Shown here piece by piece: positions 33,817 through 43,067 of a stretch of 64,000 nucleotides of DNA. A model generated the notes under the pieces. That model searched no databases. It was not told the origin of the DNA and saw only the letters and a list, made by a program, of their open reading frames with translations. Position 1 is the stretch's first letter. The number at the start of each line of letters is the position of its first letter. Source of the DNA: Burkholderia sp. OK233 (GTDB taxonomy: Bacteria; Pseudomonadota; Gammaproteobacteria; Burkholderiales; Burkholderiaceae); the NCBI RefSeq assembly GCF_900230185.1, contig NZ_OCSR01000002.1, positions 310,001 through 374,000 on the forward strand. Reading direction: 5' to 3'. Made by a program: the position numbers and the translations under genes.

Positions 33817-34371
33817 GACATTCTCCTTGATTGCACAATTCCTTACTTTAAGGTAAGGCAAAGAAGAAATCAAGGCCTGAATGGGGTTTTTAGTCCATCT
33901 GTCCAGGTATATCGGTCGCTCAGGTACAAACTTCACTGCATGCCGATCCTCGCTCTAAAAGACCATCAATCCCAGTCGTCTTCGAAAGCGTCCATGGCTT
34001 CACGCCGCTCACGTGCGGACACTTCTCATTCCGCGTGTCACTCCGAGCAGAAGAATCAGCCCGTCCCGCTCGGGGAATCGGCTGGTCGCCTCAGTGACGC
34101 GTAGCAGATGGCGAAATTTGGCGGGGGGGGGGTAAGGACTTTGGCGCGTTTGGGTTCCATGTTTCCTGTCTTGGAATACGCTCGATTTTCTAGCCTGTTG
34201 CGAGAGCAAAACCGATGGGCGCTCCTTTCCAGGATATCGCCCGTCTCGCCTCATTTCCCCGGAAAATTCCCCCTACCGAAGGGACATGGAATTCGGCTGG
34301 ATCAACTCAGGTGCGAAACTTGCGGCCGCCAGCCGTGATATCTCATCGCTCGCCATTGCCGCCCCCGGCAT
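33817..34371. other. Intergenic region with a ten-G tract, no gene recognised
   Basis: No credible gene. It contains the vapBC promoter region near 33840-33860 and a run of ten G at 34123-34132. The tract is not inside a recognisable frame. Sequence between 34000 and 34370 may be remnant coding DNA or the attachment region of the adjacent recombinase. Confidence 0.4.
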
Positions 34372-36072
34372 TCATTTGTTCCCGAACGCGCCCGCGATCT
34401 GCTGCGCCCGCTTGACATCGTCGCCATGCAGGTAGATCGACGTTGTCGAGATCGAGGCATGGCGGAGGTTGTCTCGCACGATGGTCAGTTCGGCACCGTG
34501 CGCGAGCGCATGGGTCGCATGGGTATGGCGCATCCAGTGAGGACTGGCCTGCTGCAGTTTTTGTGCAACCGCCGGGCTATCGGCTTCGACGAGGTCTGCG
34601 GCTCTGGCAAAGAACCGTTGCAGCACGTTCCAGAGCCGCGCGCTGGTGATGGGTACTGCACCGTCCTCGGCGAGACTCGCGATCAACGGCGTGTCCGGGC
34701 GCCAGCGGCTGGGCGTCACGGGTAGCCGGCGCTCGACGAGATGACGATCGAGCGCCGTGCGGGCGAGCGGCGGCAAGGCGACCCTGGCCGCCTTGCGTCC
34801 TTTCCCGACGACCTTGAGCCAGTGGTCGCCGCGCGCGTCGGTCTCGATATCGCCGAGCGTTGCGCCAACCAGTTCGCTCGCGCGCAGGCCCGTCGCATAG
34901 CCGAAGTCCAGGATGAAGCGCAGTCGCTGTGCCGCCTCGGGTGCCCAGCCGTATGACCACTCAAGGCCGTCGGCGATCGCCCGGATCAGCAGCCATTCTC
35001 CTTCAGTGAATACATGCGACGTGTCGAGCACGCTCGCGCGGGCGCTGCCTCGCACCTTGACGCCGGCAAACGGATTCGCGAGCAGGTACCGCTGCTCAAT
35101 CAGCCACCGGAACAGCGCGCCCAGCACGGACAGGCTATAGGCGGTCGAGCGGGCCGACAGGCCGCCCGAGAACGGGCGCCAGTCGGGTGCACTGCGCGGC
35201 CGGACCGGTCCCACCCAGCGTTCCCGCGGCGTCGGCCGGCGCAGGAACGCGCGATAGGCGACGGCGTCCTCGGTGGTGAGCGACGACAGTGCCCGCCCAC
35301 GCTCGACGATCGCCCACAGGATGAGGCGCTCGGCTTCCTTACGGTACGCGCGCCGCGTCGCGCCAGACTCGTGTAGCGACAGCCAGGCCTGAACGGCCTG
35401 GTAATCGTTGTCCGCATCGAGCGTGCAGGCAGCGCGCGGCGCGCGATAGGCGCCGGCAGAACCGTCGACCTCGTGCGGTAGCCGCAGTTGCTCCCACGGC
35501 ACGATCCCGCTGGCTGGCGAGACGGGGATGAGCGCCCTCGCCCGCTCCGTCAGCGCCGGGTGCGCGGCGAAGAACGCCTCGATGCGCCGCGCACTGGCGA
35601 GGCCAAGCCCGGGAATGGATTTCCACCACTGGCATCGGCGCGGAATCCGTACGGTGAGGTCTGCCAGCGTCGAGATGGCGTGCACGCGCAGGGTGGCGAC
35701 CGCTCGCGCCGGCAGCCAGAGGCCGGTGTCATCACTGATCTGCGGAGTCGGCATGCGCGCGTGCCGCAGCACCTCGATCGCGTCTGCAACCGCCCTCGCT
35801 TCCCGTAAACGCTCACCTTCGGCGTGTTCAAAAACCGTCGCGAGGTCCGGCCGGCCCACCTGCCGTGCGATTTTTCCCAGCCGCCGGCGAATTCCGCCAA
35901 GGACGCCGCGCGCCGACTGCCCTGCCCCAACGTGGTCCGGCAGGTAGCGTTCCACGGCTTTACGGACCGGCATGCCGGCATACCACGCGCGCAGCATGGC
36001 CAGTTCATCGGCGTCGGGGAAATCCACGGGACGAGGTTCGGGCGACCGTGTCGAGGTGAGGCGCGTTTTCAT
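34372..36072 (-). CDS. Large tyrosine recombinase with DUF3701-type N-terminal extension
   Basis: 566 residues. The first 200 form a basic extension (AWYAGMPVRKAVERYLPDHV, then a pseudo-HhH segment SIPGLGLASARRIEAFFAAH) as in DUF3701 recombinases of Burkholderiales. A SAM-like domain (YRKEAERLILWAIVERGRAL) and a catalytic domain follow: ATGLRASELVGA (Arg I), GKGRKAARVALP (Lys), HWMRHTHATHAL (HxxR) and RHASISTTSIYLHGDD (His and Tyr). Likely the integrase of an island or an orphan recombinase. It lies at the border between the accessory block and decayed DNA. An AT-rich stretch just upstream (36090-36130) could contain its promoter. Confidence 0.88.
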   Translation of the reverse strand: MKTRLTSTRSPEPRPVDFPDADELAMLRAWYAGMPVRKAVERYLPDHVGAGQSARGVLGGIRRRLGKIARQVGRPDLATVFEHAEGERLREARAVADAIEVLRHARMPTPQISDDTGLWLPARAVATLRVHAISTLADLTVRIPRRCQWWKSIPGLGLASARRIEAFFAAHPALTERARALIPVSPASGIVPWEQLRLPHEVDGSAGAYRAPRAACTLDADNDYQAVQAWLSLHESGATRRAYRKEAERLILWAIVERGRALSSLTTEDAVAYRAFLRRPTPRERWVGPVRPRSAPDWRPFSGGLSARSTAYSLSVLGALFRWLIEQRYLLANPFAGVKVRGSARASVLDTSHVFTEGEWLLIRAIADGLEWSYGWAPEAAQRLRFILDFGYATGLRASELVGATLGDIETDARGDHWLKVVGKGRKAARVALPPLARTALDRHLVERRLPVTPSRWRPDTPLIASLAEDGAVPITSARLWNVLQRFFARAADLVEADSPAVAQKLQQASPHWMRHTHATHALAHGAELTIVRDNLRHASISTTSIYLHGDDVKRAQQIAGAFGNK

Positions 36073-36303
36073 AGGCGCCAGTTTGGCACAACAATAGTAC
36101 TATTGTGATAAGAATACTTATCTAAATAGTGCATATCTGCAGGCTTTATTTTGGCGAACATCCCTTTGAACATCCCGTCTTCTGGTGACATACGTGATTG
36201 CTCGTCGCCCTTTACAGACATACAGTTTGCGATTCCGTGACGACTGTTCACCAGCGGTGAGCGGACATCTACCATGCTCAGTGGGTAGTGCACGAAAGTG
36301 CGA

Positions 36304-36657
36304 TCACTTCGTGATTTCGAACAGGGCGACAAGATGCACCTGCATCACTTCCCGGCAGTCCAGGAAACCGTCCATGGTCTCCATGACGCTTGAGAGCCGC
36401 ACGTAGGTGCGCGGGTCGTCAAACTGTTTGATATTCCATTTCACCAGCACCAGGCCCCACAATTCAGCGGTGTCGAGCGCCAGATAGAATGCGACGACGT
36501 GCACGATGAGGTTGCGGGCGCGGGCCAGTCAGTTAAACCCCTTGGGGTCAACGCCACGCTCGTTCATCTACGAATTGTTCATCTCGATGCGCTGCTTGTC
36601 AGTGATGTGTTGGCCGCACGATTCGGTGACACGCAAGATGAGATTCTGATTTCGCAT
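36304..36657 (-). pseudogene. Decayed gene with two in-frame stop codons
   Basis: One frame of 118 codons reads MRNQNLILRVTESCGQHITD, KQRIEMNNS, stop, MNERGVDPKGFN, stop, LARARNLIVHVVAFYLALDT and continues to a final TGA at 36304. The part after the second stop has good protein character (ELWGLVLVKWNIKQFDDPRT). The two stops (TAG and TGA) suggest nonsense decay of one gene. The family is not recognised. DNA just upstream (36660-36784) also reads as protein remnant. Confidence 0.35.
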
Positions 36658-36784
36658 TGGCCCAGCTTAGCATCTCCCTCCGGCACCGTCGGTTTTAGCG
36701 CATCGGGATGAAAGACCACATCCAGGCCGATCCGGACAAAGCCAAACGTGTTGCTGGTCGCACCGACGAAGTTATGCGCGCCGA

Positions 36785-37660
36785 CTAGAACACGCCTCTG
36801 CGCGCATCACCACCCATGCGGTAGTTCCGGTTACTTTGATCCGGATTTCGATTCACCAGCGGTCGCGCATAGAGCGGATGACGCAGACTACGTACCTCAT
36901 GTTCGAGCTTGAAGCAGTGCGCGCCGCTCACGGGATCGATGACGTCGGCGAAGCGATATTGATGAGGCTCCTCGTCATAAGCCAGCCCGCGCGCGGCGAG
37001 CCGTGCGTAGGGTTCGGAGAAGTTTGCGACATAGATCTGGATGTGATGTCCATCGTATTCCAGGTTGGCAGCGGGCGTTTCTGCATAGATAAGCTGCTGA
37101 TGCGTCCCGACCGCAATTGCCGTCTGCTGCGAACCGTTGCGGTCGCGGACCTCGACGGACGCATTGAATACCTCGCGGTAAAAAGCGGCAATCGACCCCG
37201 CGCAGCCAAGCGGCACATCAAGTTGCACATAAGCAATGCCGAGATCGATGCGCGACCACGGAGCGTTCGCCTGATCCGCGTTCGGATCAAGGCAGTCGTA
37301 GCGGTTTCCCCACGGACAGGTGATCTCTACGCGGTCGGCCCGCTCGGTCCATCCGAACGCGGTTCCATCGAGTACGGACCGAACTGCGCGCAGCCGTGCG
37401 ACCAGCGATTCGCGCTTGCCCACGATCAGTGCCACGTGTCCGCGCAGCCGCTGCGCGTCGCCGTGCGGCAAGTGAATCTGTGAACGACCGATGTTGATCC
37501 ACATATTGCTCACGCCGGTCATCAGATAAGGATCCCGCGTGAGCCCAAGCCCGCTGACATAGAACGCAGTCGCGAGACTCTGGTCCGGTATCGTGAGGTT
37601 GACATGCTCGAGCAGCGCCAGATTGCCTGTGTTTTCATGTGCGTAGTCGGAAGGTTGCAT
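36785..37660 (-). CDS. VOC-superfamily (glyoxalase/dioxygenase fold) protein
   Basis: 291 residues. Vicinal-oxygen-chelate fold is indicated by paired modules: LALLEHVNLTIPDQSLATAF followed by YVSGLGL, and a second module (GIAYVQLDVPLGCAGSIAAF, then YREVFNASVEV). His of LEHVNL and the acidic C-terminal FKLEHEVRS would be metal ligands. Substrate unknown; related proteins include ring-cleavage dioxygenases and resistance enzymes. AAGGCGATCAG precedes the ATG. Its upstream neighbours are truncated transporter and uvrA genes, so it may be a survivor of a lost cluster. Confidence 0.75.
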   Translation of the reverse strand: MQPSDYAHENTGNLALLEHVNLTIPDQSLATAFYVSGLGLTRDPYLMTGVSNMWINIGRSQIHLPHGDAQRLRGHVALIVGKRESLVARLRAVRSVLDGTAFGWTERADRVEITCPWGNRYDCLDPNADQANAPWSRIDLGIAYVQLDVPLGCAGSIAAFYREVFNASVEVRDRNGSQQTAIAVGTHQQLIYAETPAANLEYDGHHIQIYVANFSEPYARLAARGLAYDEEPHQYRFADVIDPVSGAHCFKLEHEVRSLRHPLYARPLVNRNPDQSNRNYRMGGDARRGVF

Positions 37661-37729
37661 CTGATCGCCTTCGAAGGTTTTTACAAGTTAAGCGACGCAG
37701 GGATTGGGAAAGCATATGGATGGCGTGCG

Positions 37730-37890
37730 CTACCCATCGTTAAGCTTGATGTCACCCAGTACGAAAATGTAAGACGCCGCAATGAGCAATGCAACTGCTC
37801 CGATGAACGCGAGTGCGCTTACAAACGAATTTTCCGAGACGCCGCAACTGCGTGGGCAAAGGACGGGCTCGCCCCCCCGACGCGCTTCTT
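37730..37890 (-). pseudogene. C-terminal remnant of a membrane transporter (MFS-like)
   Basis: A short frame ends SFVSALAFIGAVALLIAASY, then IFVLGDIKLNDG and TAG (37730-37732). This is one hydrophobic helix plus a cytosolic tail, as at the end of many MFS transporters (LAFIGA-AL---SY-FVLGD). There is no upstream coding part; the uvrA remnant begins at once. Assignment to MFS is from the tail pattern only. Confidence 0.5.
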
Positions 37891-37894
37891 CGGT

Positions 37895-38400
37895 TCACTG
37901 CACGAGTTGTTGCCGCAGATACGCGGCCGTGCGACTCCCCTCTTCGTGCGCGACTTCAGCCGGCGCACCGCTCGCCACGATCGTCCCGCCGGTGTCGCCG
38001 GCTCCCGGGCTGACGTCGATGACCCAGTCGCTTTGCGTGGCCACTCGCATATCGTGCACGACCACTACTACCGTATTGCCCGTGTCGACGAGTCCCTGCA
38101 GTTGCACCATGAGCCGATCAACGTCGGCGGGATGGAGGCCGGTAGTCGGTTCGTCGAGAATGTACAACGTGTCCCCGCGCTGCAGTTCGGTGGCGAGCTT
38201 GATGCGCTGCGCTTCGCCGCCGGATAGCTCAGTGGCCGGCTGGCCAAGTCGCAGGTAGCCGAGTCCGATGTCGCGTAGTGCTTTCAGGGCGCGCGTCACG
38301 CTTGCTTCGTCGGCGAAGAAACTGCACGCGGCGTCAACAGTCAAGTCCAGCACCTCGGCAATGTTTTTATCGCGCCACGTAATTTCTAGCTCGGACGGCC
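37895..38400 (-). pseudogene. uvrA: C-terminal remnant of uvrA
   Basis: About 165 residues matching the end of UvrA (normally about 950): ITWRDKNIAEVLDLTVDAAC, the ABC signature ELSGGEAQRIKLATEL, Walker B LYILDEPTTGLHPADVDRL and the H-loop VVVVHDM. The frame is closed upstream by a stop near 38405. The first two thirds, including Walker A and zinc fingers, are missing, so it cannot act in excision repair. It may derive from a UvrA paralogue rather than the housekeeping gene. Confidence 0.8.
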
Positions 38401-38803
38401 GGTCTCACGACGCCCTGCGGCTTGTGCGTGTTTCTTGCGGCCACCTCAGTGGTTTTTTTTGTACGTTGTGGGGGGCACCTGATAATACAGATCGTCAGGA
38501 TTAAGATTTGATTGACGGGAGCAGCACCGTGATGCCTTTTGGGCGGGGCTTCCTTGCCATTGCCTCAAAAATTTTCAAGGTCTCTTAGCGAGACGCACGA
38601 CGACCGATAGAAGCCGGCTCAGTCGACGAAATCAGGATAACCGGGGTGCGCGCCGCTGTAAGCGAGAGGTGGCAGCCATCCTGGAAAGGCGCCGGATCAA
38701 GTGCTCCCCGGACGGGATGGCATGGGTGGTTGAATCTGCTTGAGATGTCAACCACACTGTGGGCCAGCCGATCGGACCCAGTGACGCCCGCCTGCAGCGC
38801 GGT
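38401..38803. other. Non-coding region beyond the uvrA break
   Basis: No credible gene. Contains an eight-T run near 38452-38459 and the riboswitch-like relic described separately. Confidence 0.4.
38620..38735 (+). promoter_or_regulatory. Possible decayed cobalamin riboswitch
   Basis: The order of short blocks recalls a B12 riboswitch: AAATCAGGATAACCGGGGTG, CCGCTGTAAGCG followed by AGAGG, then GGAAAGGCGCCGG and a closing GATGGCATG. The usual blocks in this order are AACAGGGAA-C-GGTG, CCGCAACTGTAAGCGG, GGGAAGGCGCCGG and CCGGCATG. Several conserved positions are lost and the B12-box GCCACTG is not clear. No gene follows on the plus strand (38804 is the 3' end of a leftward gene). Confidence 0.3.
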
Positions 38804-39736
38804 CTACTGGGCGGTCTGCTGACGTTGATACTCGTCGTGCTTCATTTGCATGTAGTCGGCGCGGCTGACCTCATGCAATTGCCGCAGATACTGCTCGGTC
38901 GCATCGAACCAGGCAGTGAGGCGTTTGTCGAGGTGGGCGTTGGGAGGGCTGGAAAGCGCACCCAGATAGGCATCGATGGCGAGGTAATAGCGCATGGTAT
39001 TGCGTTCCACCAGACCGCGCACGCCGCCGATGTATTGCGTCTCTCCCGTCGACGGATCGGGCCTGGAGGAAAAGCCAACTTTGTCGCTGCCAATCGTCGC
39101 CAGATAGGTTTTCATCGCAAGCCGTCCCGCCATGCCGTAACCATAGGCGTAGGTGAGATGGATAAAGGTGCGGCTGTCGCCCACGGGTATCGCCTCCAGC
39201 ACGATACGGTAGTCTTTCGTGCTCAGCGGACCCGTCGCGGCGGAGAGCTCCACGCGAAAATAATCCTGGCTGCTCGCAGCCAGGCGATAGTTGAATTGCA
39301 CACGGTAGGACGAGGAAAGCGATTCCTCGGTTTTTTTGCCGATATTCACCGCGAGGACCGTACCGCTGGCGCTCGTCGACGCATGGCAGTACTTGGTGTT
39401 CAGGTGCAGGATCAGCACGTCGCACCAGTTGCCCGGGCCCTGAGTCGGCTCGTTGAGCGTGCCGTTGACCGTCGCGAACGGATAGTTGACCACACCGTAA
39501 ATATCGCCCTTGAGTGCCGAGGGCAACTCCTGCGATTCGAGGTACAGCGGTCGCTGGAACTGATTGTGCGCGAGCTGCTGCGTCAGACTCTGGTATCTGT
39601 TGCGCAGGCTCGCCGCATTGTCGGCCGATTGCGCGAAGGCGCTCTGGCACAGGCAGCAGAACACCGCCAGCATCGTGGCTATCAGGCACTGTCGCGCACT
39701 CCAGTTGCCTGCTGGGGATCTGGCAGGGCTGCCCAT
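38804..39736 (-). CDS. Exported hypothetical protein
   Basis: 310 residues with a Sec signal peptide (hydrophobic CLIATMLAVFCCLCQSAFA, cleavage at AFA-QS). The mature part is beta-rich in the middle (SSYRVQFNYRLAASSQDYFR, TFIHLTYAYGYG) and helical at the end (HLDKRLTAWFDATEQYL, RADYMQMKHDEY), a pattern of periplasmic lipid- or envelope-associated proteins. GGAGGACGTCC precedes the ATG. Family not recognised. Confidence 0.75.
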   Translation of the reverse strand: MGSPARSPAGNWSARQCLIATMLAVFCCLCQSAFAQSADNAASLRNRYQSLTQQLAHNQFQRPLYLESQELPSALKGDIYGVVNYPFATVNGTLNEPTQGPGNWCDVLILHLNTKYCHASTSASGTVLAVNIGKKTEESLSSSYRVQFNYRLAASSQDYFRVELSAATGPLSTKDYRIVLEAIPVGDSRTFIHLTYAYGYGMAGRLAMKTYLATIGSDKVGFSSRPDPSTGETQYIGGVRGLVERNTMRYYLAIDAYLGALSSPPNAHLDKRLTAWFDATEQYLRQLHEVSRADYMQMKHDEYQRQQTAQ

Positions 39737-40434
39737 GGACGTCCTCCTACTACTGGCTCAGGTTGCGGGGCGCCGTGCGGGATCGGATCGTGGCGCGCTG
39801 GTTGCCCTCGCATTCTTGCAGGCTCTGGCGTGGTTCGTACATCCACAATCGCCGTTGTTTTGCGATCGGGCGGAATAGACTGATAGAACTCATGCACTGC
39901 CGGCTGGCGACGTTCAAAGCGGTCGTTCGTCCGGACGGTTGATCATCGTCAGTTGAGGAGCCCATACTAGCCTTGACGCCTTGAGGCATCAACGACCGCT
40001 GCGGCCGACCAGCGGTCCTCTGAAATCCTAATACCCATGCCCTGCACGTTGCAAAATCGCGCCAACGGCGCTCAGGGCGACCTGCTCCACAACGCCTCGG
40101 CGAGCTTTGCGGCGATAACCGGTGGGTTATCTCGGCGGCGCCTCCCACTTCTCCCGGGCAGCGCACCGGCTATGACGGCCGTTGTGACCTCAGCGCCGCT
40201 CCGGCTGCAGGCATAGCCGGCGTCTCAGCCGCCTCGAAACCTGCACCGTTTGGTGCGCGCGCGCCGCGAAAAAGCTTGGCTTACCTGCCGCTCGCGGATT
40301 TTCCATAAAAGAAATGATCAACATTTGAACGATCGTGCGTTTTTGTGCAAGATGAACGGTGCGCCCATTCTGGTTCGGCCGCTTGCAGCGAAAAACAGCA
40401 GATTGCGACCATGACACCGTCCGTCGCCAGATGG
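39737..40434. other. Intergenic region, no gene recognised
   Basis: About 700 bases with only shadow-quality frames. No hairpin followed by a T-run was noticed. Probably decayed DNA. Confidence 0.35.
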
Positions 40435-40707
40435 TCAGCGCTTTGTCAGAAAATCATCAACTGTGATTCGGACAGGCTGCTCTGGTCGCACCCGCATTTT
40501 CCTCTCCGCGACTGCGAGAATGCGCTGCCGACCGTCTGCAAATGTTTTGAGCATGCGAACCTCATCTGCGTCCCCTGGTAACCAGAAATACTCTTCAAGC
40601 GTTTCGCGCGTGATCTCACCTTCGACTTCGCGATGTCGGTCAGACAGATGAAATATGATTGCGCGTCCGTCTGGCGAGACAGTGGGAGCGAAATCAACGA
40701 CGTCCAT
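40435..40707 (-). CDS. DUF1488-like small protein
   Basis: 90 residues from ATG 40707 after ACGAGGTTTCCC. The pattern MDVVDFAPTVSPDGRAIIFH, ITRETLEEYFWLPG resembles DUF1488: a short beta-rich N-terminus with D--G-A--F, then ITREALE--F. The C-terminus ends with VRITVDDFLTKR. These proteins are common in Burkholderiales, often in several copies, with unknown function. The longer frame to 41079 is not supported. Confidence 0.65.
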   Translation of the reverse strand: MDVVDFAPTVSPDGRAIIFHLSDRHREVEGEITRETLEEYFWLPGDADEVRMLKTFADGRQRILAVAERKMRVRPEQPVRITVDDFLTKR

Positions 40708-41406
40708 GGGAAACCTCGTGAGATTGGTCCGGGACGCTTTCACTAATGCGCCGCTCGTTGCCAAATCTACCAGAAGCCGGACCATGGAAGACCGCCAGCG
40801 CGACGGGGGTTGAGTCTCCTGCGACAAACGGACAGGATTGACCTCGCAGGGACGTCGGCAAAGATGGTTTTGACGTTGTGGTGCACATAGGCGTCGCAAA
40901 CAGTTAGTTCCATTGATGAATTGGTCATATCCGTGCGAACGGTGAGCTTTTACGGGATTGCAAGCCGCGCCGACGAGAACTGAGTCGGTGATCCTAATTT
41001 CTATTCGACAACTGACTGGGTTTTCGAGCGGCCACCGCTGAACACAGCGCTGACGAGCTTCAAGGATAGCCATGGGCACAGCGCCGTCCCTACCCCGAGC
41101 TCGCCTAGCTCCTCGACGAATGTTTCCTTCAACAAGCCGTACAGCGTTGTGTTCTGGCGGGATCGCCGGGACGCTTCGGCTCGTGTGTCTGCACAGCCGC
41201 TTTTTGACTATCGATGCGCCGAAGCACTGACGTGTTTCACTGCAGGATCTATAACAAAATATGGTAGCGCGGGGTCGACGTGTCGCGTGCTACGCGCGCG
41301 TCGACCGCGACGCCGGTAGTTCAACCCTGGAGGTTTATCGAATACGACCTGATGAGTTCACGCTTTGTCTGTTCGAATCTCGATTAGCCGGGTATCGGAG
41401 GTAATC
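40708..41406. other. Intergenic region, no gene recognised
   Basis: Roughly 700 bases without a credible gene on either strand. Likely holds the promoter of the DUF1488-like gene near 40710-40800. The remainder looks like degraded sequence. Confidence 0.35.
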
Positions 41407-41694
41407 GTGGAGTACGAGTAGCGCGGCTGGGTCATTGACGCAACCCCGGATTTTTCGTTTGGTCAGTTCTTCGCGCATGCGCGCATCGTCCGGGCGTCGC
41501 CTGACGACGACGCGGACGCTGAAATGCACGTCGAGCGCAATCTTGCCTGGTTCGATAATGAAGACGAGGCGATCCAGTTTGCGCGCCAACGGGCAATTGA
41601 GTGGATCGATGCGCGCAACGATAACCTCACCAGGACGGAGGCTGATTCATCGACACGGCACGGCGATATACCGGCGAAGGCGCTGGCCAAATGA
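41407..41694 (+). pseudogene. Small gene with a premature TAG at codon 5
   Basis: GGAGGTAATC precedes GTG at 41407, which begins V-E-Y-E-stop, then RGWVIDATPDFSFGQFFAHA, followed by RIVRASPDDDADAEMHVERN and on to a TGA at 41692. The start recalls Burkholderia small proteins that begin MEYEYRG, where codon 5 is tyrosine; a single TAC/TAT to TAG change would explain the stop. The rest of the frame is intact, so the mutation looks recent. Confidence 0.6.
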
Positions 41695-41903
41695 AAGTCC
41701 GGATACATGATCCTGATGCCGAACGACTGGCCCTGTGGCCATTTCGCAACGCCAGCATCAGCGTTTGACACAAGCCCGCCTCAAGGCAGAGGCGGCAATG
41801 CGGCCGCTCGCAATTTTTCAGACGGGATACCCGATTGCTTCAGCAACGGGGACGTGTAGCATCAAACCAACGTCAGCGCTCCTTGCGCGGCGTGTGTGTT
41901 CAG

Positions 41904-41931
41904 GCCGCGGCAGTTGTCTGCGGCTTTTTTT
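41904..41931 (+). terminator. Probable intrinsic terminator
   Basis: GCCGC (41904-41908) and GCGGC (41920-41924) form a short GC stem with possible inner pairs, followed by seven T. It lies 210 bases after the pseudogene at 41407. Confidence 0.45.
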
Positions 41932-42008
41932 GCATCCGGAGTCTCTCCGGCATTTGCGCGAGCCATCCGACGCCGCTAGCTTCGACGGCACAAGCGGCTA
42001 CCGCAGAC

Positions 42009-42242
42009 TTACCGAAGGGAAATCGGCGGCCTCGGGCGTCGCCGACCGTCGATATGGGCTTTTGCGTATTCAACGGCAAACCTGCATGCTGCGCTCTCGG
42101 ATGCGAAGTAACCAAGAATGCCAAATGTTTCGCGTTTGCCGTTCCGGTGCGTAACTATCGCCGTTGCTGCGTAGCCTGGGATGGAAACCGAGGCAAGAGG
42201 CATGATCGTCGATGCCCTGTATTCAACGGGATCAGCGTGCAT
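42009..42242 (-). CDS. Small conserved-looking hypothetical protein
   Basis: 77 residues, or 64 if the ATG at 42203 is used. IPGYAATAIVTHRNGKRETF followed by GILGYFASESAACRFAVEYA and KAHIDG looks like the Burkholderia family of short proteins that share the GY-----V---G-R--F pattern with the damaged gene at 41407. Function unknown. Confidence 0.55.
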   Translation of the reverse strand: MHADPVEYRASTIMPLASVSIPGYAATAIVTHRNGKRETFGILGYFASESAACRFAVEYAKAHIDGRRRPRPPISLR

Positions 42243-43067
42243 GGCATGTCGCTCCTTGTCGTCGCCCGGCGAGCCGACTATGACGCCTCAATTGTTTCAT
42301 CCTAGGACAATTGTGTGATGATAGAAAGGTGCGGCGCCTGACTGGCACCAGGAGCAGTCGATGCGGTTGTAGTCAACCCGCCCAAAATCGCAGTCACGGG
42401 TAAGCCGGGTCGAGGGGAATATCCGCCAACCAGAACTATCCAGTAACGAACTGTTGTCAGCGCGCGAACGTGTCGTCCACTATCCGCTGCCCAGCAGCTA
42501 TACCCCGCCATGAGTGCCTCGGCCTGCGTCGCGAACGGTTGCCGGGTGGTCGCCGCGAGGCGTATCGGCGCAACCACGGGGCGCGTAGCACCCACCGCGC
42601 CCACTGTTCTGATTTGCACGACAGCTACGAAACCCCGCGGGGAATGCGCTTCAATTGATCGAGGCGGTCATCCGAAGGTATTGGCGGGGTTCGGCAGGCG
42701 CCGCTGCCGCGCCGAAACCTGTGGCCACGGCGGCGAACCTCGCGGACGACGCGGCGCTCGCGGTCCGGGGCTTCGCTACAGACACCAGCCTGCGGGCCGT
42801 GCGATCACGGTTCACCCGCAGCAGGCGCGTACCTTACAGAATGCGACCGAAAGGCCGTGGTCGGGTATTTGAAAAGGCGGTCTTTGGCTTTCCGGTAAAC
42901 TACTCAAGTAATGATTTTTTCAGATCCTCTGCGGCGATAATCGGATTTATTCGCGTCTGGCGTGCCGGGAGAGATAACGACGATCTATTGATCAAAAAAC
43001 ACGCGAGCGCCCCGTGCGCGGCGACGTCCGTTCAGGCTGCGCGTACGAATTCGTCTCATGAGGCTCC
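42243..43067. other. Intergenic region, no secure gene
   Basis: A leftward frame at 42302-42619 (starting MQIRTVGAVGATRPVVAPIR) is possible but unconvincing: low-complexity alanine/threonine/proline content and no ribosome-binding site. The 450 bases before 43068 should contain the promoter of the diguanylate cyclase gene. Confidence 0.35.

Noticed and set aside
42302..42619. Leftward frame of 105 codons
   Set aside because: Alanine/threonine/proline-rich with no ribosome-binding site or domain; kept only as a remark in the gap entry.
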